A stretch of DNA of 64,000 nt. Origin: Azospirillum brasilense. Lineage in GTDB: Bacteria; Pseudomonadota; Alphaproteobacteria; Azospirillales; Azospirillaceae. The notes beneath the pieces were generated by a model. The model made no database searches. It had not been told where the DNA came from and saw only the letters and a list, made by a program, of their open reading frames with translations. Made by a program: the position numbers and the translations under genes. Positions 41,389-51,350 of this stretch are shown piece after piece (position 1 is the stretch's first letter; every line of letters begins with the position of its first letter). The stretch spans positions 62,001 through 126,000 of the forward strand of contig NZ_CP059450.1 in NCBI RefSeq assembly GCF_022023855.1, given 5' to 3'.

Positions 41389-43536
41389 GTGACCGAACTT
41401 CAGGACTTGGAAGCGACCTGCATCGAAGCGGACGCGCCGGAGCGCTTCATCAACCGCGAACTGTCGTGGCTGGCCTTCAACCAGCGCGTCCTGGATGAGG
41501 CGTCCAACCCGAACCATCCGCTGCTCGAGCGGCTGAGGTTCCTGTCGATTTCGTCCAGCAACCTCGACGAATTCTACATGGTCCGCGTCGCCGGCCTGAA
41601 GGGGCAGGTGGCCGCGGGGGTGAAGACCCCCAGCGCCGAGAACCTGACCCCGGCCCAGCAGCTCACCGCGGTGAACCAGCGCATCGTCGAGCTGATGAAC
41701 GCGCAGCAGACCATGTGGCGCAGCCTGAAGCAGGACCTGCGCGAGGCCGGCATCATGGTGGCCGGCGCCGAGGACCTGACCGAGGGGGAGAAGGACTGGC
41801 TGGAGGCCAAATTCCTCGACGACATCTTCCCCATCCTGACGCCCATCGCCGTGGACCCGGCGCATCCGTTCCCCTTCCTGCCCAACCTGGGCTTCTCGCT
41901 GGCGCTGCAACTGCACGAGCCGGTGAAGGGGCGGCATCTCGACGCGCTGGTCCCGCTGCCGGCGCAGCTCGACCGCTTCATCCGTCTGCCGGGGTCGGAG
42001 ATCCGCTTCATCCAGCTTGAGAAGCTGGTGATGCTGTTCATCGACCGGCTCTTCCCGCCGTTCCAGGTGAAGGCCCACGGCGTCTTCCGCGTCCTGCGCG
42101 ACAGCGAGATGGAGATCGAGGAGGAGGCGGAGGATCTGGTCCGCACCTTCGAAAGCGCGCTGAAGCGCCGCCGCCGCGGCAGCGTCATCCGGCTGGCCAC
42201 CGACGCCGGCATGGCCGCCGACCTGCGCGAGTTCCTGCGCCACGAGCTGCGCGTGTCGAACGACGACGTGTTCGTGCTGGACGGGCTGATCGGTCTGTCG
42301 GACACCCGCCAGCTCATCGTCGACGAGCGGCCCGATCTGGTCTTCCGCCCCTTCAACGCCCGCTTCCCGGAGCGCATCCGCGACTTCGGCGGCGACTGCT
42401 TCGCGGCCATCCGCGACAAGGACATCGTCGTCCACCACCCGTACGAGAGCTTCGACGTGGTGGTGCAGTTCATCCGGCAGGCGGCGCGCGACCCGCAGGT
42501 GGTCGCCATCAAGCAGACGCTCTACCGCACCAGCAAGGACAGTCCGATCGTCGCCGCGCTGATCGAGGCGGCGGAGGCCGGCAAGTCGGTGACCGCTCTG
42601 GTCGAGCTGAAGGCCCGCTTTGACGAGGAGGCCAACATCCGCTGGGCGCGCGATCTTGAGCGCGCGGGCGCCCAGGTCGTCTACGGCTTCGTCGATCTGA
42701 AGACGCACGCCAAGGTATCGCTGGTGGTGCGGCGCGAGAACAAGGCGCTGCGCAGCTACGTCCATTTCGGGACGGGCAACTACCACCCGATCACGGCGAA
42801 GGTCTACACCGACCTGTCCTTCTTCACATGCGATCCGGCGCTCTGCCACGACGCGGCGGTGATGTTCAACTACATGACCGGCTACGCCACGCCGAAGCTG
42901 CTGGAGAAGATCGCCATCGCCCCGATCACGCTGCGCCAGAAGCTGGGCCAGCTGATCGATGCGGAGGTCGCCAACGCTGCCGCCGGCAAGCCCGCCCACA
43001 TCTGGGTGAAGCTGAACTCGCTGGTCGATTCGGAGATCATCGACCAGCTCTACAAGGCGTCGCAGAAGGGCGTGCAGATCGACATGGTGATCCGCGGCAT
43101 CTGCTGCCTGCGTCCCGGCGTCAAGGGCCTGTCGGAGAACATCCGGGTGCGCAGCATCGTCGGGCGCTTCCTGGAGCATGGGCGCGTCATCTGTTTCGCC
43201 AACGGCCACGCGCTGCCCAGCCCGCAAGCCAAGGTCTTCATCTCCTCCGCCGACTGGATGACGCGCAACCTGGACCGCCGCATCGAGACGCTGGTGCCCA
43301 TTGAGAACCCGACGGTGCACGAGCAGGTGCTGGACCAGATCATGGTCGCCAACCTGAAGGACGAGGCGAACACCTGGAAACTCGGCCCCGACGGCGTTTA
43401 TCATCGGGTGGAGGCTGGTCCGGACGCGTTCAGCGCCCATAACTATTTCATGACGAACCCCAGCCTGTCGGGGCGCGGCAGCGCGCTCAGCAGCAAAAAG
43501 ACGCCGCCGCGGTTGAAGCTGCGTACGGTCATTTGA
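41389..43536 (+). CDS. ppk: Polyphosphate kinase 1
   Basis: PPK1 makes polyphosphate from ATP. The 715-aa length fits, with [16 protein letters not shown] at the N-terminus, the phosphohistidine region [10 protein letters not shown] (near residue 460), and [16 protein letters not shown] near the second active-site His. GTG start; no ribosome site stronger than GGC. It is followed after 13 bp by ppx, so the opposing enzymes share a transcript. Confidence 0.96.
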   Translation: MTELQDLEATCIEADAPERFINRELSWLAFNQRVLDEASNPNHPLLERLRFLSISSSNLDEFYMVRVAGLKGQVAAGVKTPSAENLTPAQQLTAVNQRIVELMNAQQTMWRSLKQDLREAGIMVAGAEDLTEGEKDWLEAKFLDDIFPILTPIAVDPAHPFPFLPNLGFSLALQLHEPVKGRHLDALVPLPAQLDRFIRLPGSEIRFIQLEKLVMLFIDRLFPPFQVKAHGVFRVLRDSEMEIEEEAEDLVRTFESALKRRRRGSVIRLATDAGMAADLREFLRHELRVSNDDVFVLDGLIGLSDTRQLIVDERPDLVFRPFNARFPERIRDFGGDCFAAIRDKDIVVHHPYESFDVVVQFIRQAARDPQVVAIKQTLYRTSKDSPIVAALIEAAEAGKSVTALVELKARFDEEANIRWARDLERAGAQVVYGFVDLKTHAKVSLVVRRENKALRSYVHFGTGNYHPITAKVYTDLSFFTCDPALCHDAAVMFNYMTGYATPKLLEKIAIAPITLRQKLGQLIDAEVANAAAGKPAHIWVKLNSLVDSEIIDQLYKASQKGVQIDMVIRGICCLRPGVKGLSENIRVRSIVGRFLEHGRVICFANGHALPSPQAKVFISSADWMTRNLDRRIETLVPIENPTVHEQVLDQIMVANLKDEANTWKLGPDGVYHRVEAGPDAFSAHNYFMTNPSLSGRGSALSSKKTPPRLKLRTVI

Positions 43537-43549
43537 TTGAGGACATCGG

Positions 43550-45109
43550 TTGCCCATGACGCCGGCGCAGGAACACACGGTCGCTACCAAGGCCGTCGAG
43601 AGGGTGGTCGACAAGGGCGAGCGGATCGCCGTGATCGACATCGGGTCCAACTCGATCCGGCTCGTCGTCTATGACGCCCTGAAGCGATCGCCCCTGCCGG
43701 TCTTCAACGAAAAGGTCCTGTGCGGGCTCGGCCGCGGGGTGGAGAAGACCGGTTGCCTGAACCCGGAGGGCGTGACCCAGGGCTTGGAGGCCCTGGAACG
43801 CTTCGCCCTGCTGGTCGCGGGCATGCGCGTCGGGCGGCTGGACGTCATCGCCACGGCGGCGGTGCGCGACGCCACGGACGGGGCGGCCTTCATCCAGCGG
43901 GTGAAGGACCGCACCGGCCTCGACGTCAGCGTCATCAGCGGTGAGGAGGAGGCGCGGCTGTCCGCCATGGGCGTGCTGTCCGGCACCCCCGCCGCCGACG
44001 GGCTGGTCGGCGACCTCGGCGGCGGCAGCTTGGAGCTGGTGCGGCTGGAGCGCGGCGTGATCGGCGAGCATCTGACGATGCCGCTGGGGCCGTTGCGCCT
44101 GATGGAGCTGAACCCCGCCAAGCCGAACGGGCTGGTCCGCGCCATCGACCAGCATCTGGAGAAGCTGGACTGGCTGGCCCAGATGCGCGGCAAGCCCTTC
44201 TTCCCGGTGGGCGGCGGCTGGCGGGCCCTGGCCAAGCTGCACATGGAGCATGTGAAGCACCCGCTGCACATCATTCACCACTACACGGTGCCCTTCGCCG
44301 AGGCGCGGGACTTCGCCGCTCTGATCGCCAAGCAGAGCCGCTCCTCGCTGGAGAAGATGTCCGGCTCGCGCCGCAGGATCGACACGCTGCCTTACGCAGC
44401 TCTGGTGTTCGAACGGCTGCTGCGGATGGTCCAGCCGTCCAGCGTGGTGTTCTCGGCTTACGGGTTGCGGGAAGGGCATCTGTACGCGCTGCTCGATCCG
44501 GAGGGGCAGCGGCAGGACCCGCTGATCGCCGCGGTGGAGGATTGGGCGCAGCGCTTCGTGCGCATCGGCGATCCGGCCCTTCTGGTGTCCTGGACCGGCA
44601 ACCTTTTCGCCGGGGAGGACGACGCGGCTCTGAGGCTGCGGCAGGCCTCCTGCCTGCTGAGCGACGTGGGCTGGGCCGAGCATCCCGACTACCGGGCGGA
44701 GCACGCCTGCCTGCGCATCCTGCGCTACCCCTTCCCCGGCATCGACCATGACGAGCGGGCCTTCCTGGCGCTGGCCGTCTACGCCCGCTACGCCGGGTCC
44801 ATCGACGGGCCAGGCACGCCCAACTCGGTCACCGCGGGGCCGCGGGCGCTGCTCAGCGACGCCCAGGCGCGCAAGGCTCTGGTTCTGGGGCTGGCGCTGC
44901 GGCTGGCCCACACGCTGACCGGCGGCGCCACGGCGCTGCTGCAGCGTACGGCGCTGAAGGTGTCGGGGGAGCGGCTGGTGCTGACCTTGCCGGACGATTT
45001 CAGCGTGCCGGCCGGCGAGACGGTGCAGCGGCGCCTGGACGCGTTGGCGAAGGCGCTGAACCGCAAGGGTGAAATCGTGCCGCCGGCCCGACCCCAGGCG
45101 GCGGAGTAG
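43550..45109 (+). CDS. ppx: Ppx/GppA phosphatase (exopolyphosphatase)
   Basis: The 519-aa ASKHA-fold protein has IDIGSNSIRLVVYD (phosphate loop) and DLGGGSLELV, with EEEARL between. The C-terminal half is a helical domain as in exopolyphosphatases. GAGGA at 43539-43543 is spaced 6 bases from the TTG at 43550, favoured over an ATG at 43556. The ppk-ppx pair implies tight control of polyphosphate. A shorter paralogue lies at 62145. Confidence 0.92.
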   Translation: MPMTPAQEHTVATKAVERVVDKGERIAVIDIGSNSIRLVVYDALKRSPLPVFNEKVLCGLGRGVEKTGCLNPEGVTQGLEALERFALLVAGMRVGRLDVIATAAVRDATDGAAFIQRVKDRTGLDVSVISGEEEARLSAMGVLSGTPAADGLVGDLGGGSLELVRLERGVIGEHLTMPLGPLRLMELNPAKPNGLVRAIDQHLEKLDWLAQMRGKPFFPVGGGWRALAKLHMEHVKHPLHIIHHYTVPFAEARDFAALIAKQSRSSLEKMSGSRRRIDTLPYAALVFERLLRMVQPSSVVFSAYGLREGHLYALLDPEGQRQDPLIAAVEDWAQRFVRIGDPALLVSWTGNLFAGEDDAALRLRQASCLLSDVGWAEHPDYRAEHACLRILRYPFPGIDHDERAFLALAVYARYAGSIDGPGTPNSVTAGPRALLSDAQARKALVLGLALRLAHTLTGGATALLQRTALKVSGERLVLTLPDDFSVPAGETVQRRLDALAKALNRKGEIVPPARPQAAE

Positions 45110-45114
45110 CAGAG

Positions 45115-45138
45115 GAGGGCGGCGGCAACGCCGCCCTC
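45115..45138. terminator. Hairpin between ppx and EAL gene
   Basis: GAGGGCGGCG pairs with CGCCGCCCTC with a four-base loop, between convergent genes. It overlaps the stop of the EAL gene; no T-tract. Confidence 0.55.
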
Positions 45139-46426
45139 ACGCCACCTTGGCGTGGGCGATGGCTTCGCGGACGCTCACGCCCTTGCGCAGGATGTTGTCC
45201 ACGGCGCGGCCCTGCACCATCGTGATGCCGACCTTGTGGGCGTAGACGAGGCTCGACACGCTGTCGCAGCGCGCCAGGATGAACTTGCAGCGGTCCTGCT
45301 CCTGGATGCGCTCCATGAAGTACTTCTCAAAGGTCGGGTCCATCTCCAGCATGTCGTTGGACCAGAAGATCTTAGCGTAGTCGGCGTTCAAATATTCCAG
45401 ATCGAAGTTCGTCACCCAGAAAGGATTCAGCCCGTCCACCGCGATCTGATAGCGGCGGTCCTGGGCGAACTCCACGACCTCGTTGAACAGCGATAGATTC
45501 TCGATCAGGTCGCCCTTGGAGATCTCAAGCACCACCTGCCCGCGGAAATCGAGGGGAAGCCGCTCGTCAAACTTCACGAAGCCGGTGGAGATGACCGTGG
45601 ACAGGTTGATGTTGATGCCGATGCGCCGGCCCCGCATGAAGCTGAGCCCGTGGTTCAGTGCGCGCAGCACCGACTGGTCGAGATTGGCCGTGAAATAGTT
45701 GAACAGCCACTTGTTGGCCGTGATGTCGTAGTCCGGGCAGAGCCGTTCCTGAAGCAGCTTGATGGAGATGTAGAGCTCGAAATAGGCCATGTCCTCTTCG
45801 GCGTTGCGGCCGATGTTGGCGATGGCCTGGTTGAACAGGAAGGGCGACAGGTCGAACATCTGCATGGAGCGTTCGAGCTTCGCCATTTCCTCCAGCGTGA
45901 TCGGCGGCTTCGTCTCGTTGGAATGATCGCCGGTCTCGTTGGCCTGCAATTCCTCGATGAAACGGATGACGTTGATGAAATTCAACGCCAGTTCCATGAT
46001 CGAGTAGAGCGAGAATTCCTTGTAGGGGTTCGCCCCGGTCAGCGTCGTCTTGGCCAGGAAGATCTGCTCCACCTTCTGGCAGACGTCGGTGACGCCGGTC
46101 AGCTTCAGCCCCTTGTAGAGGATGATGACGTCGCCGTTGGAAATGTTGAAGGATTGCAGATAGGAGGCCTTGCTCGCCAGTTCCTGGATGATCGTGCGGA
46201 CGATCATCTGGCTGGACGGGTCCTTGTCCCGCAGCAGCGACAGGTGCATGTGGATCAGTCGCATACCCTGCAGTTCGGATTTCGCAGAGCGGAGAAGATT
46301 CAGCAGCTTGTCGTTGTCAAATTCGGGCTTCTGGTCCTTCGCGGCGGCGACGGCAGCCTGCTTCTCCGTCGTGGAGAGGCGGACGCGGTCGCGTCCCATG
46401 GGTGGTTTGCCGCCGAACCTGCTCAT
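45137..46426 (-). CDS. Degenerate EAL-domain-like protein
   Basis: The 429-aa soluble protein has a helical N-terminal region (to about residue 190) and a C-terminal segment that follows the EAL fold: INLSTVISTGFVKFD, VVLEISKGDLIENL, then ALDDFG is replaced by VDGLNPF, and the EAL triad itself is absent. So it should not hydrolyse cyclic di-GMP, but could bind a nucleotide or protein. Three TTAA boxes at 11-bp steps lie 130 bp upstream. Its function is unknown. Confidence 0.78.
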   Translation of the reverse strand: MSRFGGKPPMGRDRVRLSTTEKQAAVAAAKDQKPEFDNDKLLNLLRSAKSELQGMRLIHMHLSLLRDKDPSSQMIVRTIIQELASKASYLQSFNISNGDVIILYKGLKLTGVTDVCQKVEQIFLAKTTLTGANPYKEFSLYSIMELALNFINVIRFIEELQANETGDHSNETKPPITLEEMAKLERSMQMFDLSPFLFNQAIANIGRNAEEDMAYFELYISIKLLQERLCPDYDITANKWLFNYFTANLDQSVLRALNHGLSFMRGRRIGININLSTVISTGFVKFDERLPLDFRGQVVLEISKGDLIENLSLFNEVVEFAQDRRYQIAVDGLNPFWVTNFDLEYLNADYAKIFWSNDMLEMDPTFEKYFMERIQEQDRCKFILARCDSVSSLVYAHKVGITMVQGRAVDNILRKGVSVREAIAHAKVA

Positions 46427-46555
46427 ACGCGAAATCCCCCGGGTGGGCGCATAGGGCGTGTGCGCACCTTATAGGCGAGAATTCCATCCGCGAACCACAA
46501 CGCACCGATACACGGCATGGATACGGAGCCCGTGACTTATTAGCCCTGACCTTTT

Positions 46556-46581
46556 TTAACAATGCCTTAAAGCGCTGTTAA
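46556..46581. promoter_or_regulatory. Three phased TTAA boxes, candidate CtrA sites
   Basis: TTAA occurs at 46556, 46567 and 46578 with 7-bp spacers, i.e. TTAA-N7-TTAA-N7-TTAA, one helical turn apart. The CtrA consensus is TTAA-N7-TTAAC. They lie 130 bp upstream of the EAL-like gene in an AT-rich pocket. Confidence 0.5.
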
Positions 46582-46690
46582 TTGCGATGAATTGTTTCAT
46601 AATTTTGGCTAAACGTCGCGACGCTGACCGAACCTGTAACCGGCCAAGCCGACTCTTGCGCCATTCTGGAACGATTCTGGACGGGGCCGT

Positions 46691-47860
46691 CTACGACCCC
46701 TCTCCATTGCCGGCCGGAACGACGCGGACACGGCGGTCGAGGACCGCCAATCCGATGCGTCCACGCTTCAGCGCCAGCGCATCCTCGCCGAACAATTCCC
46801 GGCGCCAGCCCTGCATCGCGGGCACCTGGGCCTCGTCGTCCGCGGCGATCGCCTCCAGATCGGCGGCGGAAGCGATCAGCTTGGACGCCACGTTGTTCTC
46901 TTCGCACTTCATCTTCAGAAGCACGCGCAGCAACTCAACGATAGGTTGCAGGCCCGGCGGGGGCTCCTCGCGCGGCTCGACGCGCGGCAGCTCGGAATCC
47001 GGCAGGTCCAGCCCCTTCTGGACGCAGGCCAGCACGTCGGCGCCCTGCCGGCCTTCCGCGAAGCCGCGGCCCATGCCGCGCGTGCGGGCGAGGTCGTCCA
47101 CGCTGGTCGGGGCGTGGGCGGCAATTTCCAGCAGCGCCTCGTCCCGCAGCACGCGGGAACGGGGCAGGTCGCGGCGCTGCGCCTCGCGCTCCCGCCACGC
47201 TGCCAGTTCCTTGAGGACGGCCATGAAGCGTGGCTTGTTGGTCCGCACCTTCAGCCGCAGCCAGGAGCTGTCCGGGTCCGTCTGATAGGTGGCCGGGTCG
47301 GTCAGGACGGCCATCTCCTCTTCCAGCCAGTGGGCGCGGCCGGAGCGGACAAGGCGGCGCTTCAGCTTCTCGTAGGCCGGGCGCAGGTGGATCACGTCGG
47401 ACAGGGCGTAGGTCAGCTGCCGCTCGGTCAGCGGGCGGTGCGACCAGTCGGTGAAGCGGCTGGACTTGTCGATGCGCGCCCCGGCCAGCAGCTTGGTGAC
47501 CAGCGTCTCGTACCCCACGCTCTCGCCGAAGCCGCAGACCATGGCGGCGACCTGCGTGTCGAACAGCGGGTGGGGGATCTGGCCGGACAGGTGCCAGAAG
47601 ATTTCCACGTCCTGCCGGGCGGCGTGGAACACCTTGAGGATCGCCGGGTCCACCATCACGCGGAACAGCGGCGCAAGGTCGATGCCCTCGGCCAGCGGGT
47701 CGATGGCGACCGCTCCGTTCGGTCCGCCGACCTGCACGAGGCAGAGCTGCGGCCAATAGGTCTTCTCGCGCAGGAATTCGGTGTCGACGGTGATGTAGTC
47801 CACCCCGGCCAGCGAGCGGCAGAAGGCGTCAAGGTCTTCGGTGGTCGTGATGAGTGTCAT
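46691..47860 (-). CDS. rnd: Ribonuclease D
   Basis: The 389-aa 3'-5' exoribonuclease has DEDD motifs: Exo I VDTEFLREKTYWP, Exo II HAARQDVEIFWHL with Asp, Exo III YALSDVIHLRPAYEKL. An HRDC domain (about 205-290) follows. RNase D trims tRNA and other stable RNAs. ATG 47860 is chosen because translation further upstream is not homologous. It lies upstream of the EAL gene on the same strand, with 264 bp between them. Confidence 0.94.
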   Translation of the reverse strand: MTLITTTEDLDAFCRSLAGVDYITVDTEFLREKTYWPQLCLVQVGGPNGAVAIDPLAEGIDLAPLFRVMVDPAILKVFHAARQDVEIFWHLSGQIPHPLFDTQVAAMVCGFGESVGYETLVTKLLAGARIDKSSRFTDWSHRPLTERQLTYALSDVIHLRPAYEKLKRRLVRSGRAHWLEEEMAVLTDPATYQTDPDSSWLRLKVRTNKPRFMAVLKELAAWREREAQRRDLPRSRVLRDEALLEIAAHAPTSVDDLARTRGMGRGFAEGRQGADVLACVQKGLDLPDSELPRVEPREEPPPGLQPIVELLRVLLKMKCEENNVASKLIASAADLEAIAADDEAQVPAMQGWRRELFGEDALALKRGRIGLAVLDRRVRVVPAGNGEGS

Positions 47861-48026
47861 GGCCGCTTCATACACGAGCGCGCGTCCGCGCGAAAGCTCG
47901 CCCTTCGGCAACTCTCCCAGCGTGCAGTGGACGCGGATGGCGGCTTGACATTCCCGCGCTGTCGGTGTGGTGTGTCGGGCCGCCTTTCCGCGCAGGATTC
48001 CGACCTTTTCCAAGGTGTTTCGACCC

Positions 48027-49856
48027 ATGCACCCCTACCGCACGCACACCTGCGGCCAGCTTCGCGAAGAGAACGCCGGTCAGATTGTCCGCCTGTCGGG
48101 CTGGATCAACCGCAAGCGCGACCATGGACAGCTCCTGTTCATCGACCTGCGCGACCATTACGGCCTGACGCAGTGCGTGGTCGACACCTCCAACCCGGCC
48201 TTCCAGGCGGCGGAGCGGCTGAAGCTGGAATCGGTCATCACCGTGACCGGCAAAGTGGTCAAGCGCACGGCGGAGACCATCAACGACCGCCTGCCGACCG
48301 GCCGCATCGAGGTGCAGATCGCCGAGCTGTCGGTGCAGGGCGAGGCGGAGCAGATCCCGCTGCAGGTCAACCAGGACACCGACGCCGGCGAGGACGTGCG
48401 CCTGCGCTACCGCTTCCTCGACCTGCGCCGCGAGCGCATCCACGAGAACATCCTGCTGCGCTCGCGCGTCATCGCGTCGGCGCGCCGCCGCATGATCGAC
48501 CAGGGCTTCACCGAGTTCCAGACGCCGATCCTGACCGCCTCCTCGCCAGAGGGTGCCCGCGACTATCTGGTGCCCAGCCGCAACCATCCGGGCAAGTTCT
48601 ACGCGCTGCCCCAGGCGCCGCAGCAGTTCAAGCAGCTGCTGATGGTCGCCGGGTTCGACCGCTACTTCCAGATCGCCCCCTGCTTCCGCGACGAGGACGC
48701 CCGCGCCGACCGCAGCCCGGGCGAGTTCTACCAGCTCGACTTCGAGATGTCCTTCGTCACCCAGGACGACGTGTTCGAGGCCATCGAGCCGGTGCTGCAC
48801 GGCATCTTCGACGAGTTCGGCGGCTTCCGCCGCGAGACGCCGCCGGCCATCGACAAGCCGCCCTTCCGCCGCATCTCCTTCGCGGAGTCGATGCTGAAGT
48901 ACGGCAACGACAAGCCGGACCTGCGCAACCCGCTGGAGATCACCGACGTCACCGCCGTCTTCAAGCGCGACGACGTGGAATTCCGCGCCTTCAAGCAGAC
49001 GCTGGAGAAGGGCGGCGTGGTCCGCGCCATCCGCGCCCCGAAGGTGTCCGACAAGCCGCGCAGCTTCTTCGACAAGCTGAACGACTGGGCGCGCGGCCTC
49101 GGTGCTCCGGGCCTCGGCTACATCATCTTCGAGGCGGCGGGCGGCAAGGGCCCGATCGCCAAGTTCGTGCCGGAAGCCGCCCAGGCGGAGCTGCGCACGG
49201 CGGCGGGCGTGGAGGACGGCGACGCGGTCTTCTTCGTCTGCGATCAGCCCGGCCCGGCGGCCAAGCTGGCCGGCTTCGCCCGCACGAAGATCGGCGAGGA
49301 GCTGGACCTGATCGAGAAGAACGCCTTCCGCTTCTGCTGGATCGTCGACTTCCCGATGTACGAGCTGGATGAGGAGACCAACAAGGTCATCTTCAGCCAC
49401 AACCCCTTCTCCATGCCGCAGGGCGGCCTGGAGGCGCTGAACACGATGAACCCGCTGGACATCAAGGCGTATCAGTACGACATCGTCTGCAACGGCGTGG
49501 AACTGTCGTCGGGCGCCATCCGGAACCATCTGCCGGAGCTGATGTACAAGGCGTTCGAGATCGCTGGCTACCCGCCGGAGGAGCTGGAAGCCCGCTTCGG
49601 CGGCATGCTCAGTGCCTTCAAGCTGGGCGCCCCGCCGCACGGCGGGTCGGCCCCGGGGATCGACCGCATCGTGATGCTGCTGGCCGACGAGCCGAACATC
49701 CGCGAGGTCATCGCCTTCCCGCTGAACCAGCGCGCGGAAGACCTGCTGATGCAGGCCCCGGCCCCGGTGGATCAGGCGCGCCTGCGCGAACTGCACCTGA
49801 AGCTGGACCTGCCGAAGCCGAAGGTCGCCGCCGAGGCGCCGAAGGCCGCGACCTGA
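48027..49856 (+). CDS. aspS: Aspartyl-tRNA synthetase
   Basis: A 609-aa class II synthetase: OB-fold anticodon domain ([12 protein letters not shown]... [15 protein letters not shown]), motif 2 [19 protein letters not shown], a bacterial insert domain, and motif 3 [19 protein letters not shown]. It charges tRNA-Asp, or Asp and Asn in organisms lacking asparaginyl-tRNA synthetase. ATG 48027. Ends in tandem terminators. Confidence 0.97.
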   Translation: MHPYRTHTCGQLREENAGQIVRLSGWINRKRDHGQLLFIDLRDHYGLTQCVVDTSNPAFQAAERLKLESVITVTGKVVKRTAETINDRLPTGRIEVQIAELSVQGEAEQIPLQVNQDTDAGEDVRLRYRFLDLRRERIHENILLRSRVIASARRRMIDQGFTEFQTPILTASSPEGARDYLVPSRNHPGKFYALPQAPQQFKQLLMVAGFDRYFQIAPCFRDEDARADRSPGEFYQLDFEMSFVTQDDVFEAIEPVLHGIFDEFGGFRRETPPAIDKPPFRRISFAESMLKYGNDKPDLRNPLEITDVTAVFKRDDVEFRAFKQTLEKGGVVRAIRAPKVSDKPRSFFDKLNDWARGLGAPGLGYIIFEAAGGKGPIAKFVPEAAQAELRTAAGVEDGDAVFFVCDQPGPAAKLAGFARTKIGEELDLIEKNAFRFCWIVDFPMYELDEETNKVIFSHNPFSMPQGGLEALNTMNPLDIKAYQYDIVCNGVELSSGAIRNHLPELMYKAFEIAGYPPEELEARFGGMLSAFKLGAPPHGGSAPGIDRIVMLLADEPNIREVIAFPLNQRAEDLLMQAPAPVDQARLRELHLKLDLPKPKVAAEAPKAAT

Positions 49857-49867
49857 CGGTCCGGGAT

Positions 49868-49902
49868 TTTCCCTCCCTTCCCGCTTCGGCGGGGAGGGAA
49901 GG
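49868..49902 (+). terminator. First hairpin after aspS
   Basis: A stem of CCCTCCCTTCCCGC with GCGGGGAGGGAAGG, tetraloop TTCG-like, 12 bp after the stop. Confidence 0.6.
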
Positions 49903-49911
49903 GCGGTTCAA

Positions 49912-49951
49912 CAAGAAAGCCCCCCGTCCGCGAGGCCGGGGGGCTTTCTTG
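49912..49951. terminator. Strong bidirectional terminator after aspS
   Basis: CAAGAAAGCCCCCCG pairs with CGGGGGGCTTTCTTG over a 10-nt loop; T-rich on both strands. It also serves the small convergent gene at 49985. Confidence 0.88.
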
Positions 49952-49984
49952 TCGTTGGGAACGAAAAGGCGAAACCGGAAGGCG

Positions 49985-50203
49985 TCAGGCAGCGACGGTG
50001 CCGGAGCCGATCATGCGGTAATAGTTGGAGTCGACCAGGACGAGGCAGCTCAGCGTCTTCGCGTCGCCTTCGTCCTCCGTGCTGACCACGCGGGCATGCG
50101 GGATGCCGAACAGGGTCACGGTCTCCCGCACGCGCCAGGACCGCCCGTTGGTCGCGCCAACGGTCTGGAACACCTGTCCCACCAAAACCTGCTTCTTGGC
50201 CAT
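49985..50203 (-). CDS. Small hypothetical protein (72 aa)
   Basis: A compact, soluble, beta-rich protein starting MAKKQVLVGQVFQTVG, with RSWRVRETVTLFGIPHARV, reminiscent of a small RNA- or DNA-binding or SH3-like fold. The ATG at 50203 follows GAGGG. It is full length and shows no signal or membrane segment. I do not recognise the family, but its density of charged and aromatic residues suggests a genuine protein. Confidence 0.65.
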   Translation of the reverse strand: MAKKQVLVGQVFQTVGATNGRSWRVRETVTLFGIPHARVVSTEDEGDAKTLSCLVLVDSNYYRMIGSGTVAA

Positions 50204-50366
50204 AGGAAAACCCTCATCCTGCTGTCGATGCGCGACACGAATCCGCGGCGGTGTGGTCACGCACCATGCACAGTTTAGGCCAGTTTCCTCAAAAGATGGC
50301 AAAATGAATTGTAACGAAATGCGCCATGGGCTGTGACCTTTGCATTCGCGCCTTTGCGTTCGGCGG

Positions 50367-51257
50367 TCAGCAGCCTGATTTCGGCAGGGCCTCCACCTTC
50401 TCCAGGATGGCGTTCACGGTGAAATCGCCGTAGTCGATCTGCATGGATTCGGCGACGCCGTTCTGCAGCAGCCGCAGGCTCATCTCATACTCCGGCTGGG
50501 CCGAATCGCTTTTCAGCGGGAAGAAGGCCATGCGCACCGGCCACGCCTTCTTGCCCTTCAACAGCGGGTCGGCGCCGTCCTCCTTGCCCTGGATGGCCGC
50601 GCCGATGACCGTGGACACCTCGGTCGCCCCTTCGGAATCGGCGCCGTCGAAGACCACCCGGTTGAAGAAGGTCTCGCCGGCGCCGGCGTGGTCGAGCACC
50701 GCCAGGGTGTGGGCTGTCGGGAACATGGTGTTGGGGGGCAGTTCCATGTCCTGGGGCTCCGGCTTGGAGAAGGCGGCGGTGCCGCTGCCGTCCTTGGCCA
50801 GCCGGGCGTCGCCGCGCACCTCCTCGTCCTCCTCCCCGTTGATCAGCTTGCGGACGTTGAAGCGGTAGCGCTGCCCGTCCTTGGCCTCCCACGTCGTGTA
50901 ATTGGTGGTCATCGCCATCTCATCGCCCTCGGCGTAGACGAAGCGGAGCTGGAAGCGCTGCTCCGTCGTCCAGCCGTCGCAGGCGTCGGCCCATTCGAAC
51001 AGCATGCGGCCCCGCACGTCGCTGACCTTGGAGCTGTTGCGGGCGGACAGCAGCGACATCTTGTAGACGGCACGATGAGGCAGGATGTTCGCCGCGGCAC
51101 CGGCCGCCGCCCCCACCGCCGCGCCGGCCGCGTTGGCCGGGGCCGCCTGGGCCGCGCCGGTGACGGGAAGGGCGGTCAGGGACACCAGGAACGCGCCGAA
51201 GGTCGCGCAAAGGGCGAGGCGGGCGGCGGAGCGGCGGTTCTGCAAAGCGACATCCAC
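50367..51257 (-). CDS. eipB: EipB-family (DUF1849) periplasmic envelope protein
   Basis: The 296-aa protein has a signal peptide, then HRAVYKMSLLSARNSSKVSDVRGRMLFEW (the DUF1849 opening), a beta-rich body, and a C-terminal Cys (PKSGC). The cysteine in ADACDGWT and the terminal one match the disulphide pair of Brucella EipB, which keeps the envelope stable under stress. A GTG start at 51257; a TTG at 51245 is possible. Divergent from the next gene. Confidence 0.85.
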   Translation of the reverse strand: MDVALQNRRSAARLALCATFGAFLVSLTALPVTGAAQAAPANAAGAAVGAAAGAAANILPHRAVYKMSLLSARNSSKVSDVRGRMLFEWADACDGWTTEQRFQLRFVYAEGDEMAMTTNYTTWEAKDGQRYRFNVRKLINGEEDEEVRGDARLAKDGSGTAAFSKPEPQDMELPPNTMFPTAHTLAVLDHAGAGETFFNRVVFDGADSEGATEVSTVIGAAIQGKEDGADPLLKGKKAWPVRMAFFPLKSDSAQPEYEMSLRLLQNGVAESMQIDYGDFTVNAILEKVEALPKSGC

Positions 51258-51350
51258 AGGTGATTGGCAGCGTCGGATGGATTATGGGTGTTTCGGCGTC
51301 GGAGCGGAAGGCCCGACCCCCCGAATAAACGGAAGGCTGAGGACAGTTTC

